The notes below the pieces were generated by a model. It was not told where the DNA came from. It was given only the letters and a program-made list of their open reading frames with translations, and made no database searches. Positions 54,965-64,000 of a stretch of DNA of 64,000 bases are shown piece after piece. Position numbers and translations under genes: made by a program. The DNA comes from Endomychus coccineus (Eukaryota > Arthropoda > Insecta > Coleoptera > Endomychidae). Each line of letters begins with the position of its first letter. The stretch's first letter is position 1. The stretch spans positions 135,501,726-135,565,725 of the forward strand of contig OY294067.1 of assembly GCA_958510875.1 (NCBI GenBank). Direction: 5' to 3'.

Positions 54965-55640
54965 TATTTATGGTATGGGGTGAAACATTCGATACATAAA
55001 GCCACTTGGCATTTTCGACAAATAAGTTTTGTTCTTTTTCAATTTTACGGGATAGACAACGAACGCACATACTTGCGCCACCTTTTCCAATTGGAAGATG
55101 GTCGTCAATATTCGAACTTTAACAGTTTTGGAAACCCTGCTCTGTCTTCTGGAGCGTTTGTGGTATGTAGATTCCGATCAACAAAGTCAACTAACTGAAT
55201 TTTTTTGTGACTGACTTCCTGATAAACAATATCAGAATTATGCGCTGCAGTCATCAGCATTCTGAAAAGTACTTTTTCCATCATTTGGTGCTTCTGTCTA
55301 AATCATACAATGAAATCATCTGATCGGCGTAGTCTACGCGAATATTTCTCTTAGGTAAGAAGTTTTATAGATTTCTGTACCAAACCAATTTCACATCATG
55401 CGTTAGTTTTGGACGACAGTAGGTACGTATCATCGATGTTTCCAATTTTGATTCCAGTTTTTTCATCATCATCTTCTTCTCCACTCAAAGGGGCCGTATC
55501 GTCGATGCTTTCAGATTCGCTTTTAGTAATTTCAGCCATTATTTGAAGTCAAAGGTTCATTTCATTTGCTTGCCCCTCTGATTCGGAATCACAAAAGGGT
55601 ACATATTTCATATCCCTGGTATCGTCACTTGTAATAAAAT
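54965..55640 (-). pseudogene. piggyBac-type transposase, internally deleted
   Basis: Read right to left. An acidic N-terminal region comes first: DDTRDMKYVPFCDSESEG near 55620-55560, then MAEITKSESESIDDTAPLSG and EEDDDEKTGIKIGNIDDTYL from 55540. The sequence jumps straight to the C-terminal part: QKHQMMEKVLFRMLMTAAHN, HKKIQLVDFVDRNLHTTN, DRAGFPKLLKF, then the Cys-rich end CRKCQVALCIECFTPYH near 55000. The whole central DDD catalytic core (normally some 300 residues) is absent. Several stops are present. GGGACATACCGGGTCCCAAA on the minus strand near 54860-54880 may belong to the element's end. TTAA flanks could not be fixed. Confidence 0.65.
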
Positions 55641-55699
55641 AATTGTTGGGTGCCACATGTAAGCTACACAATTTTCACCTACCCTTGATTCTAAATTAA

Positions 55700-58600
55700 T
55701 CAAAAAGATGAATTTACCCAAGTTACTAATATTTCCCAAACTAGCTCAAATTCGTGGTTGTTCGGCCCCATTTCGTTAACAATGATGATACTTGCCCTAT
55801 TACTTTTTACACAACAACCCTGGGCGCCACCACGAGTAAAAAAGAAGAATTTCAGGCTGTTATAAATGAAGAAATGAGCATCATTGAATTGGTAGTAAGT
55901 AAAAAGGAAAAGAAACAAAGCATATAAAAACAATAAGAAATATATTCAATTATTAATGAACAATAGAAAAATCGTTATACAATCTCGCATGCCCTTTCGG
56001 GACACCGATATTAAATTGAAACAATTGTAAATGAAGATAATCAATCTTTTTTGACTCAGCAATTACGATCAGCATCTAATTCATCATGGTAATGAAAGTT
56101 GCAAAAGAGATATTAAAATTACTCCCCTGTCTCTCCTGTGGCCCTGATGGTGGTTCCGCGAGGTCTCTAGTAGTGTATTGGATCCAATATCCTCCTATCG
56201 AAGAAGAAAGAATATACACGAGTAGGATGTCCACAAGATGAGTAAAATTTGATATTTGCAATGGCTCGGTATTGACGCTGTGAATAGCTGAGTTAAGCTA
56301 GAAAAATGTTGATAGGTGAAGCCAAGATAAATTATGATTACAATTACAAATTAGATCAATATGTTACAATTATTCAGAATTTACTACAATTTTAACAAAA
56401 TGAATTTAAACAAGGTTAGAGAAAAATGAATTGAGTTTGAAAGTCAGATATGAGTTAAGGTTCAGAGATTAATAGAACCACGTGAGTGGATTTCGTATTA
56501 TTCGGACTCTCTATTACGATTACCGGATTGTTTAACAAGTCCCACGTTAAATCTATAATCGAAGGTATTGGAATCAAGGCTCGTGGAATTATAATTATGG
56601 AGTGGTTAGTTCTAGCCCACTCTCTATATGTTTCGTACCTTTTCGATTTGGATAACGCTACGTTCTTCGTATTACGAGGAGTTAAAAGCCAAAAATATAC
56701 GATATAATAATCCCACGTGTATTCTAAAAATGGAATCAAGTGATTTGGTCAATTTAATAAATGATGATATGGATGAAATTACAATATCTATAATCAAGAG
56801 ATCTAGGTGCCTGTTATGAGAGCAGGAAACAATCAAAGTTTTGTATAAATCAGAGTAAGCCTGATTATGAATGAAATATTAATGATTCAATGCTACTCAA
56901 AAAACAATTTAATTAATAACTTTGATTAAGACCTACCTTGTCTTCACAGAAACACCGAAGATCGTTAGTTATCAACCGCAACCAGTTTTATTCCCAGTAT
57001 CCCTCCCTAATTAATGTTTCGGATGTGGGGGTAACAATACGGTGTTCGTTGAATCCACACCGTATTACTTGAATAAAGTTAACTATATCATTTAAGATAG
57101 AGTTCTTTAATTGGGAGGAAGTTCAACGATATAAAATCAAATTATTATAGGTTTCTATCATGATAATGATTTGTAACGATTTGTTCAAAAGTCAGATCGT
57201 TACATTCCACCCTATCTCCGGAAAAAACATTTTTCACGCAAGAATGAAGAAAACAAATTTTTTTCTCTAGAAAAGAATTACAATATAAAATGTTGATTGA
57301 TACTTACAATGAATTCAATTGTGAGAAAGTTAGAAGAAATTACTGAATTTCTACAAAATCTGAAAAGTTACTAAATACTGCAAATGAAATTGTATTTGGT
57401 TGAGAGAGAGAGCAATCGCAATCAAACCCAAGACAAGAAAGTCAGAAGGTGCGTAAATTCAATTAGAATATCTAAATTGAGCTGAAGAATATAATAATGA
57501 ATCAAGAATAGGTCCACTATTCCCCTAAATAAGTATTAGGTTACTAAAATTTTGTTTCCTACCAATGTTAATATTGGAAACATATAGAAAAATAAATATA
57601 TTTGGATCGAAAGATCTGAAACTATGAGTTTGGTTCTTACTAATCCTGGATTTCCTGCTTCACTCACGCTCTTCCTTCCAGTAGTGCCACGTCTAGGAAT
57701 GTAATGATCCTACCGAGCGGCGTAAGATTGGTGGAAACGCTTCGTGCATCCAGGTAGAATTCATCCCTGTCCGCCGCACCACTAAAAAATTGCGGTCGAT
57801 CAGCCCTATCTCCAACATTAGCTCGAGCCTCCTTCACAGGTTTGGAAAAAAAATCATACAGAACGCAAATTCGTTAAAAATTTAGCATTGCGGGGCATCG
57901 ACAAAATTAGTCCCCCCCTCACAGACTAAAACTTTAACAAGGACGACCTCATCCTATTGAGGCAACCCTGTTAGGTACTACCAACATTTGAACAAGCGCC
58001 AAAGTTTAGTCCTGTGAGAGATTTTCAGGAGATAATCGCAAAAATCAACAAAAGGTTATAATGATTATTGTCATCTGGATAGTTCCAGTATCCAGAAACT
58101 TAACTGAAAACAATATAGCAATTGAGTGAAGTTAGTGTACCTAGGACACTTAAGATTGAATTTTAAATCATGAATTTAAAAATTAAATCCAGTACAAGTT
58201 TTAAGAACTTGACTGAAAGGGGTCTTAACACAATGTCAAAAAAAAACAAATACATCTTAATCCGATGTACTCAAACAAATACCCAACAATTCTACGAAAG
58301 CTCGGTGATTATGGTCAAGACAAGAGAAGAAAGAGAGAATGACTGGGCTTTATTTTGCTAAGCCACCTAAAAGAGAGTAAACGGGATGGAGTCTAGAAAA
58401 CACGATATAGTGATAATTTGGTTACTCCCAATCTAGTGTTGTGTTTCTTGAATCTTCAAGAAAAAAAAATTATAATCACAATTATAATTAATAGTGAGAA
58501 AAAAAGTTATTAAATTTAAATATTGACATTACATCAATAAAAAATAGGAGTCATAACCCACCACACTGAATTCTTTAGTTGTATTACTTGTCTAAAATGA

Positions 58601-59338
58601 AAAAAAAATTTGATAATATATTTCACTTCTACACCTATATTATCTTTCCCCAACTGGGATTTTGCCTGAATAGACTAACATCAGTCTCAAATTAAGCAAC
58701 CACCCATTATAACAGCAACGCAAAAATCACTGGATCACCGTTTCCTACATTTATTAATTACAGGTGTGTAACACCTCAAATTATATTTTAATAATGTAAT
58801 TGGATAGGTAATCCAAAATTACCCCTTCCTATGTTAGTTGTATAGACAACCCTGTCTCAAATTGACACCCTAACATCTTGAAAAAGTAAAATATAAAACA
58901 TTACTCATGTTTTAACCAAAATAATCATTCTTAAAATGATTGTCAAGAAAATGTTTTGACGAATAATAACAACTAAATTCAAAATGTCATGACAACAACT
59001 TATGTGTGGAACAAATACGCAATAATTATATTTTTTTTATATCCGTTGAAAGGTGTTGAAAGGTGGTGTGCTTATGTCTCCATAATAATTAGGGTTATTT
59101 ATGTGATAAAAGTGCTTCTTCTGAATGTAAAAGTGGCCATTGTATGAATTAGACATTGAAGATAATGATCAACTGTTTATTGTAAGATAAAGTTATATCG
59201 ATTATTCATGTTAATACTCGTATATAATCATACATGAAACTATATCAAGAGTTTTACAGTTAAAAATCTTATCAAAGTAGTTCACATTTAAATAAAAACG
59301 ATACAGCTGTGGATTCTCTCACGTGGAAATACCCTACA
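55700..59338. other. Intergenic, no gene recognised
   Basis: About 3.6 kb. Open frames at 56455-56739 (minus) and 56486-56819 (plus) resemble no family. TGTAACGAT...ATCGTTACA at 57172-57205 forms a near-palindrome that would suit an LTR end, but no partner is found. CTCACAGACTAAAACTTT (57919) and AAAGTTTAGTCCTGTGAG (58002) form a possible hairpin with a ~65-nt loop. A GC-richer stretch lies at about 57650-57850. Confidence 0.45.
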
Positions 59339-59375
59339 AAAACTAGTTTCAACGAACTTCGTTAATATACAAATA

Positions 59376-60281
59376 ATGGTAAATAACGAAATATTCAATC
59401 AATAAATACTAGATGAAATAAGGAATATACGTAGAGACATTACAAATCTTGCGAATCAAGTAAAACAATCTGAGGAAAAAATAACTAAAAAAGTTGACCA
59501 AATCGCGAATAAGCTACTTGTATTGGAAGAAGAAAATTCCAAACTCAAAGACGAAATCGAATATTTAAAATCAAAAACTAAGAAAAACAACGCCATTATA
59601 TTTGGTTCAAATCATAGTGAAGAAAATTTTCTAGAAACAACAATTAATAAGCTGAAAGAATTACTTGGAATTGAATTAGAAATCAAGGACGTCAATAATC
59701 TATATAGAATAGGCAGAAATAATTTGAAAAATGGGCCAATAATAATTGAATTCGTTTCATACTTAACAAAGCTAGCTATTTTTCGTAACACATACAAACT
59801 GAAAGGAAGTAACATTTATATCAACAATGATCTAACACCTAAAGAAAGATTCTTAAGGAAACATCTCAAATTAGCAAGAAGCAAAGAACTAAACGCATAC
59901 ATAAAATCTGGAAAATTGCATATCAATGGAGAAATTCTTAAGGCTGAACAACTTCAAGAAATTAACTTGGACCTTGAAGATGTAGGTACCGAAATTGGAA
60001 TAGTGTTAGGAAAAAAACCAAGCAGTGCTCCATCTACACCAAATATTAGGAAAAACTCAATAACTGAAGGTGAGGATACTGAAGTGTTTGAAACTGATCA
60101 AAAAATAATTACCACCAATATCACACAAAAAAAGCTAGTAGATAAAATTAAGCAACAAAAAGTGAAATTGGCAAGGAAAAACCATTTACTAGATCTGAAA
60201 AAAAATCAACATCTACTCCCAGCAGAGGCAACAAAAACAAAGGTGGGTAAGCCCTCACATACTCCAGTAATTCTTCTTTAG
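59376..60281 (+). pseudogene. LINE ORF1 protein (coiled coil + RRM-like), one early stop
   Basis: The likely start is ATG 59376. An in-frame TAA at 59403, nine codons later, is the only interruption; the same frame continues EIRNIRRDITNLANQVKQSE through to 60281 (about 300 codons in all). Residues ~14-70 form a Lys/Glu-rich coiled coil ending KLKDEIEYLKSKTKKNNAII. An RNA-binding-type core follows: LKELLGIELEIKDVNNLYRI, GPIIIEFVSYLTKLAIFRN and DLTPKERFLRKHLKLARSKE. The tail is Ser/Thr- and Lys-rich. This resembles ORF1p of L1-like and related LINEs, which coats element RNA. There is no zinc knuckle. Confidence 0.85.
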
Positions 60282-60428
60282 TACATAGTCATATTAGTAA
60301 AACTACCACAATTGATTTAAAATACTATTTATCGTATTCTGTAATGCAGGGTTATAATATGTTAGTAAACATATGTAACTGTACGCTATTGCCGTGTTAA
60401 GACATTTATCGGAAATTAATTAGCTAAA

Positions 60429-63399
60429 ATGGATCCATACTTGCAAGAATTTAGATGTAACGCAATGGAAACGTATGCCCTACAATCTGCTGTAGAACTT
60501 GATAATGTACTAAATGTAAACAAGGATAACGACAGTTTTTCAATAATCCATCAGAATATAAGAAGCATAGATCGAAACCTGGATACTTTCAAAGTATTCT
60601 TATATCAATAATATCAATGAGCATAGACTGCATAATCCTTACTGAAACCTGGAAATTGCATAATATAGACATATACAAAATGAAAGGATATGACATCATT
60701 TACAATGGTGGAGATGTTAACAAGGCAGATGGTGTGATAATCTATATTAAAAACTCATGGAAATACGATTATCAAATTAGAATTATTAATAACATGAAAC
60801 TAATAGAATTGAATGTACATATCCCCAACAATACTTTAAAAATTTTTGCTGTATATAGAAGCCCTAGCACAGACCCACAAACTTTTACAAAGGAATTGGA
60901 AACTGTTTTAGCCGAAACCCAAGATAAATTTGATCATGCCCTATTCATAGGAGATATCAATATTGATATACTTAAAACATATGGAACTCAAACAACCATA
61001 GCAAATCAATTGCAGCAAATGAATATTAAAAATGAATACTTAAATATAATGATGGAGTGTAACTATATTTCTACTGTTAATATACCTACTAGGAAAAAAG
61101 CCTGTCTAGATCATATTTTTTTCAGTTCTCATATTAGAAATGTTGAGTATTTTCTTCCATTTGTCATCCATACAGATATCACGGATCACTACACGACAGC
61201 TATACAGTTTATATATGGCACAGAACAAACTGTGAATAATCAATTTAATCAACATATCTGGAATAGTGTACTAGATAAAAATCAACTGAAGTATGTATTA
61301 TCAAAGAGAAATTGGGATGGTCTTTACGGATTAGATAATGCTGATGAGGCTACAGATTTCTTCATAAATATACTAAAAAACGACATTGCAAAATGCACAA
61401 GGAAAATTAAAGTAAAAAATGAAGATAGAAAAAGGAAATGCTGGATCACACAGGGACTTGTAAATTCTGTAAACAAAAAGGAAGAGTTGAGAAAAAAATT
61501 ACGAATTACCCCTGATGACGAACAAATGCAGAGAGAATATAGCACATACAGGAACCAATTGAATAGTCTATTGAAAACTGCAAAAAAAACATTTTATGAG
61601 AGACAAATCAACAACAATCTCAACAGCTCAAAAAATATATGGAATATTGTTAATAAAAGCACTGGTTTAACTAACACTGACATAAATATAAATAGCATAA
61701 GAACTGAAAATAACGAAATTACTCATGATGTCAAGAAAATTGCAAATTCTTTCAATACCTACTTTACCGATATTGGACCGAAACTAACATCAAAAATTAA
61801 GAAAAATTATCCTATGAAACATGAATTGGAATACTCTCCAAATAGTATTTACTTATATCCCACAGATAATGAAGAAGTTCTAAAGACAATCGTCTCTCTG
61901 AAGAATGGTGAAGCTTGTGGCATAGACAGTATCAAGGCTGAGGTACTAAAATATGTTAAAGAAGAAATAGCGCACCCGCTAAGTTTCATCATAAATAAGA
62001 TTATAGAGAGAGGGGAATGTCCCAGACACTTTAAGGTTGCCTTAATAAAACCGATATATAAAAAAGGGGATAAGCTGAGCATGGGAAATTTCAGACCAAT
62101 ATCTCCAATTTGCAGTGTTTCAAAAGTTTTTGAGAAAATCATAAAAATGCGACTAACATCCTTTTTGGATAAATATAAATTATTATTAGACAAGCAATTT
62201 GGTTTCAGAGCCGGATGTAACACTGAAGATGCAATACATTTACTCATATCTAAAATATATAATAGTCTAGATAAGAGAAAAAAACTCTAGTTATTTTATA
62301 GATATACTAAAGGCGTTTGATACGGTATCACACTCTAAATTGCTGGAAAAACTGGAAAGATTTGGGATTAGAGGAATGGCATTGGATCTATTTAAGTCTT
62401 ACCTTTCGAACAGACTCCAATGTACGATACTGAATGGTTTCAAAAGTGATATGGAAGTGATTCAATGTGGCATTCCTCAAGGAACTGTATTGGGCCCAGT
62501 TCTGTTCTTAATATACATCAACAGCCTACTTAATCTGCGTATAAGTGGAACAATGATCGCATTCGCCGACGACACCGCTTTGTTCTTTGAAGATGATACT
62601 TGGGATAAATTGAGAGAAAAAAGTCGAATTGGATATGGTAGATGTGATAAACTGGTATGGTAGTAATCTACTCACTCTAAACATCGCAAAAACTGTGTTC
62701 TTACCCTTCACTTGCTATGCTGACACCTCACATGAAATGGAAATAAACATAAAAAGCAATACCGACCAAATCAAAATTAAATCATCAAATACCGTTACTT
62801 ACCTGGGCCTAAACATTGACCGACACCTAAAATGGAATGAGCACGCTGAAACCTTGGTAAATAGATTGAGATATGTTCTGTACAGAATTAAGCATATAAA
62901 TAATTTTTTGGACTGGCAAACGCGGAAAATTGTTTATCATGCTCTTGTGGAAAGCCACTTAAACTATGCTATTACTGTGTGGGGAAGTACTGATACAACA
63001 TATCTCAGAGATCTAAGTATTATTCAAAAAAGAATTCTAAAAATAAACTCAAATAAATCAAAATTATATAATTCTGACAAATTATTTAAAGAAACAGGTA
63101 TACAAGATATAAGACAATTATATTTCATGAAAACAGCTCTCAAAGTATTCTCGGAAGATAAGAAGCATTTTCTGAACGATCATTCGTACCAGACACGTAA
63201 TAAATCTACATATTACAAAACTCCATTCAAAGCAACTGTTAAAGGACAAAAAAGTTACAGCTATATGTCCTTGAAAATATTCAATTCGTTACCAGATAAT
63301 GTTAAACAAGATAATAGCATACGAAAATTTAGGAAAAGTCTGAAAGAGGCGAGTCTGTTTGGCGATTACAGAAAGGAAGCAGATCCATCATATTATTGA
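60429..63399 (+). pseudogene. LINE ORF2: endonuclease-reverse transcriptase, frameshifted
   Basis: It starts at ATG 60429, 147 bp after ORF1. Endonuclease motifs are SIIHQNIRSIDRNLDTF, IILTETWKLHN, IFAVYRSPSTDP, HALFIGDINIDIL and ACLDHIFFSS, with TDHYTT at the end. A linker follows with CWITQGLVNSVNKKEELRKK. The RT has VALIKPIYKKGD, GNFRPISPICSVSKVFEKII, DKQFGFRAGCNTEDAI, IDILKAFDTVSHSKL (motif A), CGIPQGTVLGPVLFL (motif B), AFADDTALFFED (motif C, catalytic Asp pair kept) and VTYLGLNIDRHLKWNEH. The C-terminal part ends EASLFGDYRKEADPSYY. Three frame changes break it: near 60612, in an A run near 62280 and in an A run near 62620. Otherwise catalytic residues are intact, so it is probably young. 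Confidence 0.9.
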
Positions 63400-63640
63400 A
63401 TGATAGGATGTGAATGATTTTAGTGATGAGTTATGACTATAATATATGTGTTAATTGTGTGATTGATAAGTAACTCAAACTTACATTAAGATGAAGTGTG
63501 TGTAATGTTCTATAATATATAGGTATCTATTCATGTCTATTTCTTTGCACCTACAAGTGTTTTTACTTTGGTGTATCAATGTACTATTGTTCATATATAT
63601 TTATTTCTCTATTATGTATTTTGTGAATTAATTTGAGCAA

Positions 63641-63680
63641 TAAATAATAATAATAATAATAATAACAATAATATAATAAA
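63641..63680 (+). repeat. AAT-rich LINE tail
   Basis: An (AAT)n-type run with a few C interruptions follows the 3' UTR and marks the end of the LINE copy. Many CR1/Jockey-group elements end in short microsatellites rather than poly(A). Confidence 0.8.
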
Positions 63681-63695
63681 TGACAGAAACTAGTT

Positions 63696-64000
63696 GTGAA
63701 TTGCAAATTTTAAATAAGGATAAATGATACCAGAGTCCTGAAAATGTGCAGATCGGGAAAAACATGCATCTCACAGAATATAAGCAGTCGCCAGCTTCCA
63801 TAACTGCATTCACCTACTGTAATAACTTCGAATTGTTCTCAGTCATTAGGTATACGTGCAACATCAATTTTCACCAACCTGTCAACAGTCTGTGGAATCC
63901 ACTATCCTTCCTCACTGGACACCTCATTTTCCCGGATGTCATCATTACTAGCATAACATAAATCGGCCTTTAGGTCTTTAATGTGCCAATTACCCACATT
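63696..64000. other. Right edge, no gene recognised
   Basis: Flanking sequence after the LINE. Two overlapping short frames (63746 plus, 63813 minus) look like chance. Confidence 0.5.

Larger units (their letters stand above)
59349..63686 (+). mobile_element. Nearly full-length LINE (CR1/Jockey-type)
   Basis: ORF1 (59376-60281) is followed by ORF2 (60429-63399), a 3' UTR of ~240 bp and an AAT/TAA-rich tail (63641-63680). ORF2 carries an apurinic-type endonuclease then RT, the usual non-LTR order. AAACTAGTT occurs at 59340-59348 and again at 63687-63695 just after the tail, which could be a target duplication and would give a very short 5' UTR. The damage is light: one nonsense codon in ORF1 and three frameshifts in ORF2. 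Its clade is not settled; CR1, L2 and Daphne-like groups are all possible. Confidence 0.88.

Noticed and set aside
57172..57205. TGTAACGAT...ATCGTTACA as an LTR end or operator
   Set aside because: The near-palindrome is only 34 bp and no matching LTR or coding region was found nearby, so I do not call an element.

Overview
This window looks like AT-rich, intergenic, repeat-dense nuclear DNA of an insect; I cannot settle the order. The mix of mobile elements points that way: hAT, piggyBac, DUF4817-type mariner-like elements, BEL/Pao and Ty3/gypsy LTR retrotransposons, GIY-YIG Penelope-like elements (PLEs) and CR1/Jockey-type LINEs. So does a tRNA-Ala(AGC) with the usual insect layout. I see no bacterial operon, CRISPR array or phage module. 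The only convincing functional host gene is the tRNA. Almost every protein-like stretch is a broken transposon gene.

Layout, left to right. 0.5-3.1 kb: a hAT element with a perfect 8-bp target duplication and a decayed, minus-strand ZMYM1-like transposase. 4.85-6.08 kb: a smaller hAT element. 6.6-8.1 kb: the 3' part of a BEL/Pao element (minus strand). 8.1-11.2 kb: a foldback-like array of ~142-bp modules with a ~1.3-kb tandem duplication that carries a piece of BEL integrase. 11.6-13.5 kb: a non-coding element with ~235-bp inverted ends. 13.8-16.0 kb: hAT and tyrosine-recombinase-like fragments. 16.4-19.7 kb: a head-to-head pair of PLE copies inside one 16-bp direct repeat. 20.0 kb: tRNA-Ala. 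22.2-23.1 kb: a palindromic element. 23.2-28.7 kb: a second decayed BEL/Pao copy whose gag is split by another member of the foldback-like family.

29.5-30.8 kb: a PLE end, a DUF4817-type transposase pseudogene and a Cys-rich fragment. 32.9-35.1 kb: a DUF4817-type element with ~450-490-bp inverted ends. Its insertion point is confirmed by an unoccupied copy of the host repeat at 49.2-49.9 kb. 38.1-40.0 kb: a second inverted PLE pair. 40.7-44.5 kb: a mosaic cut up by six (TA)n tracts, holding a third inverted PLE pair and a LINE 3' end. 45.0-49.0 kb: a Ty3/gypsy-like element with paired 239-bp LTRs and an ATAC duplication. It lost most of RT, all of RNase H and the front of integrase, and it contains a 25-bp minisatellite. 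49.9-51.2 kb: LINE RT and transposase-like fragments. 55 kb: an internally deleted piggyBac remnant. 59.4-63.7 kb: a nearly full-length LINE with ORF1, ORF2 and an AAT-rich tail, broken by one nonsense codon and three frameshifts.

The most interesting patterns are: three different PLE families all present as inverted pairs; a hammerhead-ribozyme-like fold in the PLE ends, with two copies differing only in loop bases; the foldback-like 142-bp-module family found inside two BEL copies; and the (TA)n-delimited mosaic. Everything here rests on reading the sequence; no database search was run.
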